A DNA stretch of 36,152 bases from contig MNCI01009501.1 in the NCBI GenBank assembly GCA_015680685.1, forward strand, positions 638-36,789, in the 5' to 3' direction. This document shows positions 9,961 to 21,070 of the stretch, one piece after another; the first letter of the stretch is position 1; each line of letters begins with the position of its first letter. Made by a program: the position numbers and the translations under genes. This DNA comes from Gnetum montanum. Its lineage: Eukaryota > Streptophyta > Gnetopsida > Gnetales > Gnetaceae. Under the pieces are notes generated by a model. That model was given only the letters and a program-made list of their open reading frames with translations. It did no database searches and had not been told where the DNA came from.

Positions 9961-12463
9961 ATAGCATGGGTCAACATTATAGTATGGATTTGAGAGGGAT
10001 TTTGGTTTGAAGGGGGCTTAGATAAAGGTGAGATAGAGGAAGGTCGAGAAGAAAAGTTACCAACCATTAATGTGTCTGAGGGCTTTGGTGGACTACGAGG
10101 TTAGAAGAAGGGTCTTTTCTTTGTTCGTGGTTCTGACCTGCTTGGTGGGTTAACCAATTGCAAATTAACCACCCTCATAGTGTTTCTTTGTTGTTGTTGG
10201 GTAGGCAATTCACCTTGCATGGATGGAGTAGGTGGTGGCTGTGTAGGAGACAGAGGAGTAGGTGTAGGGAAAAGAGGAGCATGAGGATAGTAGGTGGCAT
10301 CCCTCCCTAGATAGGGCAATTATTATACTTCAGGAGAGTAGTGGTGAGGTTGGTAAGTGACAACATGACTAGAGGAGTCCCGTGGAGATGAAGGTTGTTG
10401 AACATAGTAACCATAGGGATCTAGTTACCGATAAGGGTAGTGTTATTTTGGAGGTGGCAATGCCCATGACTATGGTTGCTGCCACTACTAGTACAATTTG
10501 TAGGGTTGTGATGGAGGTCCACTTAGATAGTACTATTGTGGTTGGTGGAACTATCGAGAATTACCTTGTGGAAAAGGTAATCTTTTGGGTGTTTACCTTT
10601 GTGCAAGTCATGGATGTAAGGAATACACCCCAGATTCCTACAAGTGTGACATAATGGGGCAACATCCCTTAGGATGTTCATACTAGCAGATGTCACACCC
10701 ATCATCATCATCTGAGTCATTATTCATAGCCATTTTACCCTTTCCTTTAAATATAGCACGTTCATCTTTTTTACATCTTCGGTGCTCACGCTTACCATTT
10801 TGCTCCTTGGACTCTTTAGCAATTTTTAAGATAACCTAAAACTTGTTTTTCTTAGAGTCCCATAATTGGTCAACCTTAGCTGTGATTTCATATTACAATT
10901 TCTGGAGTGGCAAGGTTTTTTGATTAGCCACCTCATCTCTGGTTAATTAATCCTCACTGTCACAAAATCAAATCCTCCTTTTGCGGATAGAAGGATCCTT
11001 ATTATATTCCTCTGCACTTTCTTACTTTCTCAATTCTCCCCCCTCCTTGGCTACCTAATTAATTAATTTTTGAATCCAACGGGTGCTTAACTCTGTCAAT
11101 CTCCCTTGGGCATAGACACCAAGGGTTTTGGTTGTTTCAAACTATAACCCGTCAATGATATGGTGAAGTTGATCAAGTTGAGAGTATCCATGGTTGGGAC
11201 ACCTATGCAATAGAGAGTAGTATTGGCCAATAGCAGCATCCAAGGGCTCATGGTTTTCTTGTTTCTACCCTTGGATCTACATCCTCAGATTGGATACTCA
11301 GGAGTATGTTTAATATTTGTCATTGAACAATTCCAATATCATACTCCACCGCCAGATTAATTATGGTTCTAAAGATCGGTACCAATTTTCTGCTTTTTCT
11401 AAGAGTGTCATTGGAAATAATTTTAGCTTCTGCCAGTCATTCTTGATATTCTACAAGGCACATGCATCCTGGAAGGCCTAGAGATGATTTTGTGGATTAG
11501 CATTGTATCCTTCCTCAAATCTAGGGATGTTGTTTATGTCCAGCCTCTTTATTCTGCTATCCTTTACATGCCTTGTTAGAATCCTCATGGCCTTTGCAAG
11601 GTTTAACATGCCCCAAGTGGCAAGTAGAGGTTCATCAAGGTCGTGCTGACGGTGCCTATGATGTTCTCTACTATCCCTTCTTTCTTGATGATGGGTCTCT
11701 TTGGATTGCCCACACCTCCGATCACGATTGTCTTGATGTCCCTTCTATTGTTCTGGTCTCGTCGGTTACCTTCATCACAGTTATTCCCTCTATGGCCACA
11801 ATCTAAGCCAAATGAAGAGGAAGATGATGATGATGAAGGGGAAGAGAAAGGAGAACTTGCTCCGCCCTGACACCTATCACCCTTGCTTCGATGATTGTGA
11901 CCATGATCATGATTGTGACCTCCTTTTCCCCCCTTATCATGACTTGCCTCTCTAGATCCATTTTTGTCATTGGATCTATTCTGACCAGAACCTAGATTAT
12001 GAATTGTGGATTTCAAGTTCTGGATGAGGGCCCCCTGAACAAAGTTAAAGAGAGGAAAATCACTAAAGAAGTGGTCACCTCCATCTAATGGGCCAAGCGG
12101 AGGTGGAAAATTTTTTGACCCCTTACCCTTCACAAGCTCGTGTTGATGCTCCAGCTAATGATTCCTTAACATTTATGCTTCAATGGGATGATAATCCCTT
12201 GAATCAGGATCTTGCATCTTGTACTCTCCATTAAGATGTTGAAGCTCGTGTCATGTGAGCATTAGCTAGAGTATTACTGGAATAGATTGATCAGGTGAAA
12301 ACACAATGTTGCCTTAGATGTCACGCCACCGTAGCAGTTCATCTTGATGTAAGATAAAGGTGAAGTCTGGTACATACTCATCAGGATGAGCATATGCCAC
12401 CCAATATTGTTGAGGCACTTGGTTTGCCTTGGGTGGAGAAAGGCTTCTGTGAGAAGAAGACAT
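9961..12463 (-). pseudogene. Element B gag
   Basis: The gag start is the ATG at 12463 on the minus strand, chosen because MSSSHRSLSPPK leads into YAHPDEYVPDFTFILHQDE, which aligns with the N-terminal region of element C (YTHADEFVLNFTFILHQDE). Next come a Gly/Ser/Asn/Arg-rich linker with a long serine run (about 11850), the capsid-type gag domain (about 11600-11050, broken), a zinc-knuckle-like CDIC-x-YEHPKGCC at about 10690-10650 with a TAG after the second Cys where A has Gln, and a Pro/Gln-rich tail ending in RTKKRPFF. The N-terminal module differs from the one in gag-only elements D and E. Several stops and frameshifts are present. Confidence 0.85.
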
Positions 12464-12948
12464 TTTATTTTAAGAAACTTTTATGCAGTGTTCGATTAAG
12501 ATTCAATTTAAGTGCTTGGCTTAAGAGGTTTTGAAAATCTCACAATGTCAAAGCATATAGAGCGACAAACTCCCATAATAATTTTTTTCCCTTTGAAGGT
12601 GATATTCCTAGAACAATGCCTCTAGACTAGCATGTGTAGGGTGCAAATACTAGGCTTTGAACATAATATCTTTAGATGTAAGGCCATATAAGCTAACCAA
12701 ATTAGCTAATGACTTGTACTCCTCATAATAATATTTTGAAGTAACCAATCTTATCATAACCTTTATAATGGTGAAAAGAAAAGGAAAAGTATGGGCTAGT
12801 AATAATGAAAAATTGCCAATATTTTAAAGAGAAACTAGACCAACTATAGGCCTAAGCTTCTTAACCTTATTCCTAATGTACCTCTAATACCAAAAGGTGA
12901 TAATATAATGTGAGCTATTAGTATTAATGCATAATGTAACGTAGTTTC
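12464..12948 (-). other. Element B 5' leader
   Basis: About 485 bases separate the LTR end from the gag ATG, against about 130-145 bases in C, D and E, so extra sequence has probably inserted here. I cannot identify it. The tRNA-Asp primer-binding site expected directly after the LTR (about 12930-12948, minus) is barely recognisable. No gene is supported. Confidence 0.5.
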
Positions 12949-13715
12949 TAATGAGCGACAAGGTACCCCTACACCCAACCATACAAATCACAAGTGTTCA
13001 CGTGCGATTCGGTTGAATTTTGTAAACTTTAATTACCAAGTATACTAGAGCTAAAAAATGTGTGCATGTTGTCCGTTTGTTGTCTTCCTAGTCCCACTTG
13101 TGGAATGCAATTGTATGGTTAAGTGTGATTGAGGCGTAAGATTTTTATTATTTTGTGTTTTATCAATTTACTTGCCTAGAAAAAGAATGAAAGTGAGAGT
13201 GATTAACTGCTAAGAAAACTATGATCTAATCTAGCCTAACACAAGTAACCATTTTCACTTCCCAGACACATCCTAAACTTTGTGTAAACACTACTAGGTT
13301 GTCAAATGCTAATCATTTCTGAGCTACCAAATGTCACACGTATGTTCGAAGGGGTTGTGCTTGTGTATTTTAATTCGTTGTTTAATGAATCAAAATTAAC
13401 TACTGAATGAATAACATTAATGTAAGCTAAATGAAATCATAATATATGTAAATGCATAAGAAAGAAAGTCTCAAGTGTTGCAAGGTGAATCAAAGAGCTC
13501 ATTTTTATTACCAACACAATGGTGTGTTAAGGTACATCAATGCTTGAATAAAGATTCGATCACACTTAGACCTCCTGCTGTAGGCACTTGGAAAATATTC
13601 TAACTCTCAAATGGATAAATTGTAAGAGTTTTGCTACTTGACTACCAAAAACTACTCTTAATCATGTGCCTGGGGGCTATATTTATAGACCCAGGAGTAA
13701 CCTTGCGATATCGAA
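12949..13715 (-). repeat. Element B 5' LTR, U3-truncated
   Basis: Read on the minus strand, the LTR ends GGTACCTTGTCGCTCATTA at 12949, where the final CA has become TA. It keeps a TATA box (minus CTATAAATA at 13688-13680) and one GATATC (13707-13712) 19 bases upstream of it, then stops. The next sequence is U5 of a different LTR of the same orientation, so B's outer U3 is missing. The U5 blocks (GGTAATCC-like repeats, Cys-less noncoding) are collinear with those of A, D and E. Confidence 0.8.
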
Positions 13716-14497
13716 TGTACATTGGTATTATTAAGTGTAACTAAGGCATTCGATTTTTATCATTTTGTATTTTATATTGTGGGTGGTCGGAATGTAGATA
13801 AAAAGGAGTTTAATTAATTAATCTAAATGACTAATTAACTAATCATTTAACTAATCCTAACATAAGTATCCGTTCCCACTTTCTGTACATGTCCTGAACC
13901 CATGTATCCACTACTGGGTGACCAAACGCTATACTACTGGGCGTACCAAGTAATAATGTTGCTAGGATTACCAAGTGAATATGTGTAATGCTCAAAGTGG
14001 TCATACCTATGTATTTAATCTATCTATCTTAATAATCTCATTAACTCAATTGCTGAAAAATATTTGTGAAATAATTGAGAATAATTAACACATAATTGAA
14101 AACATTGAATGCATTAATAAAAGAGCTAATCTATCCAAAGCCCTACAAGGTTTATCAGAAGACTCATCTTTATTGCCACACATACTGTCGTGCTCAGGTA
14201 CAACAATGCTCGAATAAAGATCCATACACTCAATGACTCCTGCTGCAGGCACTCAAGGAAAAAATTCTAACTTTTGAATGGAAAAAATGCAAGGGCTTTG
14301 CTACTACTGAAATCTAGACTCCTCATAAATGTGGTTGGTAGGCACGTATTTATAGGTGATGGATAGACATCACATCGATGAGGCCTCATCAACACAGTTG
14401 AGATGCATCAACAAGGCCTCGTGGACAAGGCCTTGTCGACGCAGTCGACTACGTCGACAAGGCCTCATCAATGCAACCAGCTAACAACGACTCATCA
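13716..14497 (-). repeat. Element C 3' LTR, U5 end missing
   Basis: The LTR starts TGATGAGTCG at 14497 on the minus strand, directly after the polypurine tract. U3 (14360-14490) is packed with palindromic hexamers: AGGCCT at 14381, 14414, 14428 and 14460, GTCGAC at 14435, 14444 and 14453, and ATCGAT at 14374. GATGAGGCCTCATC (14377-14390) is a perfect 14-bp palindrome. The TATA box is minus CTATAAATA at 14355-14347. The last 155 or so bases of U5, present in element B's LTR at 12949-13106, are missing at the junction with B near 13716. Confidence 0.85.
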
Positions 14498-14510
14498 TAC
14501 CCCCATGACT
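14498..14510 (-). promoter_or_regulatory. Element C polypurine tract
   Basis: On the minus strand AGTCATGGGGGTA abuts the LTR start TGATGAG. The preceding 60 bases match those before element A's LTR, including ACTCAAGGAC and TTTTCATTCAGTC, which supports its role as plus-strand primer site. Confidence 0.85.
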
Positions 14511-14773
14511 GAATGAAAACTTGTCCTTGAGTTCTTTTACAAAATTGGAAAGGTAGGGGATTATTGATTAACTTTTCTTTCAACAAAAAAAAACTTGACT
14601 AACTTGAAAAAAATGGAGTACCCATGTGTACAAATCAACACATTACAAAAATGGTGGTGTTTAAGACACAAAATTGAACACCATGACACAACTTTTCAAA
14701 AATTAGAAAACACATTTCTTGATGATGTGAAGCTTATTGGAGATGATCAAACAGTCCCAAGTGGTGGTGGTTC
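14511..14773 (-). other. Untranslated stretch between additional ORF and polypurine tract
   Basis: About 260 bases with no gene. The last 80 bases match the equivalent segment of element A (7240-7320). The 60-codon plus-strand open stretch at 14595-14777 is antisense and not supported. Confidence 0.6.
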
Positions 14774-17618
14774 CTAAGGCTCCGAGGAACCTTCATCAAG
14801 TTCATGCACTAGCGATGGTTGAGGCAGTTATGGTTGTCCTGTTGCTATGAAAACTTTAGGTGGGAGGTAGAAAGCATCCAGTAGTGCTTTCATTTTCTCC
14901 TCCTTACTCTTGGGATCATGCACTATCCATGTAGCTTTCCCAATGTGGGTTGGAACGAGCACATCCTAAGGATATGGGATCATTGGAAACAACTCTTTGA
15001 CATTAACAAACTAGGAAATGAACCGTTTGCATTCAATTTCGAATGCTCACACTATGTTCTTCAGCTCTTGATGGTCATTTATCCATCTGGCTAGGTCCTC
15101 GGTGATGGATCATTGATTTGTGAATCACCCTTTGAGGACTTAGAGTTCAGTGTTAGCAATCTCAAGCTTTTTCTTGATGTCCTTGTGGTGTTTGAACTCG
15201 GCCTCGTATAGCAAATACAAGCTAGCCACATGCTTCTCCAATTTTGATCACAATCATTTGGCTATCAGCATTACTAAGTTTACGTAATAGAGATTGGCCA
15301 ACTCCGTATACTTTGTTATTTTTTCGATTTGCAACTCCTTCAAGCAAAGGTCTACTTTGTTGTAGGCATCAATCCCATCAAGGACAGGCTGCCACATCTC
15401 TCTACCTTGTTGGAGTTGCCAGAGGGCTTCATTTACTTTAGCCTTTGCCATCTAGATTTCTCTTTCATTAATTTCTTTTTGCAAGCTAACTTGATCCTTG
15501 TAGTGATTTTTCACTCTCTCAAACTTGAGATCTTCATTCTTCTAGGCGTTGATTTCGATAGCAGACTTTTGTAGCAAAGTGCATACCTCCTCCATTAACA
15601 GATTACGATTCTCTACAGCTAATTTCCTTAGTTTAATGTTGACTCTAGCAAGCTACTCCTGCTATTGATGAATGAATTCTTGCATTTAATCTCTTTAAGC
15701 ATCAACATTTTGTAGGTAATGATTTTACGTGGTCAATGCTTCATTTTCTTAGCACATCTAATTCAAGTCCTTTTTAATTGTGTGTGTTTCAGTTTCTACC
15801 ACGATCTGTTTAAAGATGGTCATTACTATTTCCTCCTTAGCCTTTTGAAATTGTTTATGAAGTTGTTTGATAACTTCATCTCTTGTCATTGCCAAGCTGA
15901 GGATTGTTTGTTCTGCAAGTAAAACACGAAGTTTAGCAACCTCCGAGGCCAAGCGTTGATTTTGCTACCTTAGGCCATTTCTAGTTGCCCCTCCAAAATG
16001 ATGTATTTGTCTCTTGTATTCAGCAGCTCCAATTGGGTTGCAGTGATGTTCTTCTAAAGATCAAAAATATCCAGAGTCAGTTGCCTAGTTCCTACCAATC
16101 GTTCTAACAGTTGTTCATGTTGGGCTATGTTTAATTTCTCACTGATCATGCCTGCAAACGTCTACACATCTTGGATTACAGATACATCTAGTATAGACGT
16201 TGTAGCTGCATTCAATGCTTCAGCTACATGGTCAACTATGACTTTTGCTATTGTTTCCTACCCTTGGTGCTACATCACCAAGACAGTTACCTCTTCACCT
16301 TCCTCCAACCTCACTAAGAAAGTGGCAACATTCCTAGAGATTTCTAGGAATAGATTATGTGTTGCTAATGACACCATCATCTCCCAAGCATTAGGATCCA
16401 ACCTTGAAGGTAGCTTCATTCTTTGGGAAAAGAAAATGGAACCACCCCTCTCCATTTGGCTAACTGTTCAAGCCACCTCATTAAGGTGACACATTGTTGG
16501 TTGACACACAGATGGTTTTTCCCCACTCATTTTTTCTTGCTGCTCTTGTTCACTCAAGAGCTGCTCTCGGATTTGTTGCAGATGCTCAAGGACTACACGG
16601 GTCTCCAATGTTGTCCCCTAAGTAAGTGGTGGTGGCAGCAACTCCTCTGCTTGAATGGTTACTGATGTTTTGTCTTTCATGATTTCTGCCCATGAGGCTA
16701 TGGGAGCATGCCTGAGAGTGTCATTTGAATAGCAAATAATACTTGCCTTCTTGTAAAGTTTTTTGATAAGGCATAGAAAAAGCATAGTGTTCCTTCCACA
16801 TTCATTCTCCTTGAAATGCTTCTCAATCTCCAAATAAATTACTTGTGGAAGATTCACAGTAAATTTTCTGCTTAGAGTGGTGCATGCCCGAGTGGAGAAA
16901 GCAGTTACATTGCTTAGCCTCATCATTAGACTGAGGTGATAAGTTGCAATCTTGAAATAAATTTGCTCCACTGGTGTGAGTGCACCATACTTTTTACAGT
17001 CCATCCCATAACATCGCTAGGTCTACTTCATTTTTACCTTAGGATCACCTTTTGTTGATATCTCCACCACCTATGTTCCAATGTTTGGCAACCCCAGTGC
17101 CTATGCTATGGCTTCCACCGAGTAGGACATTTAAAGGTCCTTGATTTTTACAATGGACCCTAGCCTTCAGCTACTCCAAAAGAGATAGGTCTCTCCCATG
17201 TACCATTCCCCACTAGTCATGGTGATTAGCCACATGGTAGAGGTTTGCAATTGTGTTCTAACATCCTTTGGAGCTTTTTCTAAAAATGGCCTAAATTTTA
17301 TCTCTTGAAGAACTGATCTTTGAATATCTCAAGACTTGATGGTATCTAGGAAAACTTGAGTTAGAGTGACCTCAAGCCTTGGCATAGGTCCAGGTGCTTC
17401 TCCTTGATGAGATTATTCTATAGGCACTTCTTCTTCTAGAATTTGTCAAATAGATTCCACTTTGGGCTCCTCATGAAGAAGTCCTGTTGCATGTGTCACC
17501 TCTTATTGTTCTTGGCCTTATTCTTGCTAGCCCCTTCCAGCTCTGGGTCATTTCTCTTGTGGTTGTGAGGGTTTTGTGAGGGTTCTCCTTCCTATAGGTG
17601 CTTTTGTTTGGGTGTCAT
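14774..17618 (-). pseudogene. Additional ORF of element C: putative plant transposon-protein-like domain plus coiled coil
   Basis: The start is the ATG at 17618, directly after a splice-acceptor-like GTGATTGCAG. The end is the TAG at 14774-14776 after HELDEGSSEP. Length is about 2.8 kb, or 950 codons, broken by stops (many TAG) and a few frameshifts. The N-terminus (MTPKQK) is basic. Around 17300-17180 is TSGEWYMGETYLFW, then ALGLPNIGT, GALTPVEQIYFKI and FTVNLPQVIYLEIEKHF (17004-16800). The pattern LTPV, then R-A, N-the-I and LI-L-K recalls the 'putative plant transposon protein' family found in plant retroelement ORFs; this is from memory, not a search. The remainder, from about 16500, is rich in Glu, Lys, Leu and Gln with heptad-like spacing, a likely coiled coil. 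I see no signal peptide or membrane segment, so an envelope role is not supported. A homologous N-terminal part is in element D (31028-31500). Confidence 0.72.
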
Positions 17619-17847
17619 CTGCAATCACAATAGAACCTTGGATTAGCAATCACTATGTAACCTTAAAAAAATTAGGATACCTTAACTCTTGAGGGTAGTT
17701 ACAGTTGGCTAAGTTATGATTATGGTCGATTTAATTAACTTAATTATTATTTCTATTTATGCCTTATCATTAATAAATCATCCTGGAGATTGTTGGAAGG
17801 GTTAACTTGGAAAAAGTTGATGTTTATGTATTATTAAGGTTACTAAC
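17619..17847 (-). other. Candidate intron before additional ORF, element C
   Basis: The donor is GTTAGTAACCTTAA (minus, starting 17847) and the acceptor GTGATTGCAG (ending 17619), followed at once by the ORF's ATG. Element D has the same arrangement with donor GTAAGTGACCTTAA and acceptor GTGATTGTAG. The donor context AGT-ACCTTAA is shared, and the bodies are A/T-rich. Length is 229 nt, usual for a plant intron. Splicing was not tested. Confidence 0.55.
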
Positions 17848-18040
17848 CATTGGGGGAGTTAGAAAAAATTTTCAAAAATTGCATTAGAAACCTTAAGGTT
17901 TGTGGCCCCCACAATAAAGATCTTAACTCTGGTAAGTGCAGGATCAAAAAATGGAGTGATTTGAACAAGCGGTTTTGAAAAATTGCAAAACTTCCCTGTG
18001 TATTATGAGCAAATTGCAAAAAATTCCAAAGTGTCCCGTA

Positions 18041-18160
18041 GTATATATAGTATTTTTGTATTGCATCGATAAGGCCTTAATGATGGGGCCTCGTCAATGC
18101 GGTCGGTTGCGTTGTCAAGGCGTCGTCGATGCAACTATTGACCACCGTTGACTTTGGTCA
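18041..18160 (-). promoter_or_regulatory. Internal U3-like promoter, element C
   Basis: A TATA box (minus CTATATATAC, 18050-18041) lies 15 bases from a composite ATCGAT (18065-18070) and AGGCCT (18072-18077), then a run of GTCGA/AAGGC-type repeats to about 18130. Element C's own LTR U3 has the same order: TATA, ATCGAT (14374-14379), AGGCCT (14381-14386), then GTCGAC repeats. So a second copy of U3-type promoter sequence sits upstream of the additional ORF. I infer that it drives a subgenomic transcript of that ORF. Confidence 0.6.
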
Positions 18161-18411
18161 AACTTTTAAGTTACCAGGAATTTTTCAATGAAATTGGGAT
18201 CAAATGAAAGCTTAGAAGATCAAGAATAGTATAAAATTACGAGAAGAGGATGTTGAAGTTCATAAATTTGAAAAAATGAAGAAAGTTTAATTTAATGGAT
18301 GAATGCAATGAAAGATTAAGGAGTACTGAGTGGTTTACACAATGGAAAATACAAAATATAATATTGTAGCGATGTCACAGGTAAGGAACCTTAACTAAAC
18401 AAGCCAAAAGC
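18161..18411 (-). other. Noncoding spacer between hairpin block and internal promoter, element C
   Basis: A/T-rich, with no gene or recognisable signal. The equivalent spacer in element D (30167-30470) is similar in length and composition but weakly alignable. Confidence 0.5.
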
Positions 18412-18464
18412 TATGCAAGTGGGTCCTCCCCATAGCCAGCTCATGTCCTTTTTACCCTTGCATA
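18412..18464 (-). ncRNA. Conserved hairpin block, copy C
   Basis: On the minus strand, TATGCAAG (arm 18464-18457) pairs with CTTGCATA (18419-18412); four further outer positions pair with wobbles. The arms enclose GGGGAGGACCC, identical to D and E. Position for position, this arm differs from E's (ACACAAG/CTTGTGT) by two compensatory pairs. Confidence 0.72.
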
Positions 18465-19689
18465 ACCTCAACTAAAGAGTCTGTGGAACCCATCGTCAAT
18501 TTAATGATGATGAAAAGTTAAGGACCAACCCAAAAGAATCCACTCAAGAAACCCAATACATCAAACTAAGACATAGAGCATAACAGAGAACTCGGTAATG
18601 AGGTGAGTTATGGCAACATGGATGGATGATAGAGAAGGTGGAATGGAGTTCCAAATTGAGTTCATAATAAGTCCCTTGTGGAATTGTGGTTAAAATGACC
18701 CAAGAACTTCCATCCTCAACCCAGACCAAAGCCATCTACTTTCAATGACTTCACATCACCACTCTAAGACCGATCCATTCACTCGAGACACAAGCGTGTC
18801 CTCATAGGACAACCACTGTTCCACAAAGAAGAGAGAGAAGTAGGAAGTGAGAAAGAGATGGCCTTAGTTAGAGGGGACCTTCAGGCATAGGTGTATATAT
18901 TTCAAGTCCCACAACTAGTACTTGTAGCCCTTTTATTTGTCCAAGGGATGTGCTTTAAATTTCCATTGTTTTTTTCATTGAAATGGAAACCACATCATAC
19001 GAGCACTTATTCATGTTGAAGTAGTGTGCTTTGAATTCCCATTTTTTTTTTTGAATAATGGAAACCACACCATGCAATGACGTTATTTGTCTTCCTATCA
19101 TTGGTGGTATGGAACGATAAGAAGTCCACAAAAAACACTCAAGCACTCAAGAAAGAAGAAGAGTACAAAGAGTATTAAGTCCCCTTGAAGTCACACCCTT
19201 TACGAACCTTTGGATCCTTCCTAATTCCAGAACTATCAAGGTCACTGATTAATTAAAGGTTTCTTTTAATGAAAAAGGGACTTCAAATTCCCAGAATAAG
19301 GAAAACCATAGAGTTCTTTGGATGGGTGGATGACGTGGACTTACTACTTGTCCTATAAAAAATAAACCATGTCAAAGTTATTAGACATCAAAATTTAAAA
19401 ATAGAAACGATACATCGACAATCACACATTAAGCACAAACCATCATTAGCAAATAGAAACAACAACATTGTGTTCTGCAATAATAAAACAGATTTATTAG
19501 CTAAAATGAGAAAATATCATACTTAATCAAAAAAACACAAAAACAAAATAAAGTAAAATATATAAGAAAGTGTAAAATATTCAAGAAAAATTAAATGTAC
19601 TAAAAATGGTATAAAATTAGAAAAATTTGAAAATAAAAAATGTGAAAAATAAAAAGGGTAGAAAAACTAAGAAGCCACGGTAATGGTCA
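18465..19689 (-). other. Element C 3' noncoding region
   Basis: Collinear with A, D and E. Recognisable blocks on the minus strand are GGGTGTGACTTCAAGGGGAC (19198-19179), AATGGGAATTCAAAGCACAC (about 19045-19026, with a second similar copy AATGGAAATTTAAAGCACA near 18967), and GTAAGTCCACGTCATCC after a TTTTTTATAG splice-acceptor-like site (about 19360). The second copy of the AATGGRAATT block indicates a local duplication of roughly 70 bases (18960-19070). A 63-codon stretch at 18544-18735 (starting MALVWVEDG) aligns at its start with a frame in E (MDLVLILEG, 35718), but I cannot claim it is coding. Confidence 0.6.
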
Positions 19690-21070
19690 ACATGGATGGC
19701 CATCTCCCTCATGACTGAGTTGAAAGGAGGAGATCCAAAAAATAGAATGTGGGTGTCCATCAGGTGAGGTAGTATTTACACTAAACAATCTTGGTTCTAG
19801 AAAAGGTTTAATTTGTAGGATATTGACCAATTACTTTTTATTTGGGCTATCAGGTTTGTGAATTATCATGGCCCCAGAGGGAAAGGTTTGATTAATTATA
19901 TAAGGTTCCTCCCACAATGTTTGAAATTTTGCCCTTTGAGGTACATGTGTGGGGTTCTAGCAGAGGACCTTATCTCCTAGTTGAAACCTCACTTTCCTAA
20001 TTTTAAGGTCATGGCATTGCTTGTTGTATGCCTTATTCACCTCATTCAAAGATAGGGCTACTAAGCGATTTTCATCTAGCATGTTCAGATTTTCATCTTT
20101 TCTTTTGTGCTAAACTTAGGTCAAGGTTTAGATCATAGGTCGTTGAGAGTGTACAGAGCTCAGATTAAATTGGGAGTGTTGGAAGTTTCCTGTACACTAA
20201 CTCATAGGGAGAATATCCAATAGGAAGTTTCCAAGTTGATCGATAAGCCTAGAGAGCATCATTAAGTTTTGTGCTGCAATCCTTCCTATATTTGCTAATG
20301 GTTCACATTAATATTCTTGTAATCTTCCAATTGGTTACCTCTACTTAACCTTTGGCTTGGGGGTTGTAAGATGTTGTTAATTTATGTTCTACCCCCAATC
20401 GTTGCATTAATTTTCTAAATGTGGCACCTGTGGAATAAGTTCCATTATTAGAAATTAGTGAACACTGCATCCCAAACCTATTAGCAAGATGTTGTTGTAT
20501 AAATTTGGAACTCGCTTTATGCAATAGTCAACTGCTACTATAATATACGCTTTCCCGTTAGACATGGGTGTGATGGGACCCATGAGGTCAACGCCCCATA
20601 TGTTGAAGGGTTCTAGTGGTTAAATCCACTATTGAGGACCTTCCATACAAGCAGTGATCTCTCTGTCATGTTCACAATGTTTACAATACTTAACAAATTG
20701 GTGGGAATCCCTAAAGATTATGGGCCAACAGTATTTTGCCATCAGGATTTTTATGGTCGTGCATCTCCTTGCATAGTGGCCTCCGCAAGGTCCTTTAAGA
20801 GAATCCTAGAGAATGCATAGTTGATCTTCGTTAGGGATACACTAATAGATCAAGCCATTGGCACACACCTTGTAAAAGTGTTCGTTAATTTCCATGAAAT
20901 ATTTGATCCAATGAAGATTATGGTCTTGTGGCATCTCTTAAGTGAGAAGATATGTGAGGATGCCATTATACCATATTGCTTTTTCAGGTGTTTTTTCATT
21001 TATTACTCCAGTAAAGAGGAGTTCGTTTGGAAATTGATTAGAGAGCGAGCTCTCCTCCTCTTTATTATCC
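19690..21070 (-). pseudogene. Element C integrase
   Basis: Minus-strand integrase, collinear with element A. The zinc-binding region is at about 20900-20660, in broken frames. The catalytic core has NIWGVDLMGPITPMSNGKAY at about 20612-20553 with the first Asp. The second Asp motif reads LISNNGTYS (about 20460-20430), where the expected Asp has become Asn (a G to A change). The Glu is retained in VEVTNWKITRIL. The C-terminal tail ends in PPFNSVMREMAIHVDH (about 19730-19690), the same tail as in element A, which shows that the integrase frame once extended that far. Multiple stops and frameshifts are present. Confidence 0.8.

Larger units (their letters stand above)
8085..13715 (-). mobile_element. 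Element B: Athila-like retrotransposon, interrupted by A
   Basis: Reading leftwards on the minus strand: 5' LTR (12949-13715), leader, gag from 12463, protease, RT and the beginning of RNaseH, cut at 8085 by the insertion of element A. Integrase, 3' region and 3' LTR of B should lie left of element A's missing 5' LTR, outside the window. B's LTR has the GATATC-type U3, unlike element C next to it. Confidence 0.85.

Noticed and set aside
12872-12893. Minus-strand TTGGTATTAGAGGTAC resembling a tRNA-Met primer site in the leader of B
   Set aside because: No LTR terminus lies next to it, and the LTR end at 12949 with its shared terminus fixes B's true boundary. Probably chance.
16127-16489. 120-codon plus-strand open frame, possible host gene
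   Set aside because: It is antisense to the additional ORF of element C, whose minus-strand frame is longer and has a homologue in element D.
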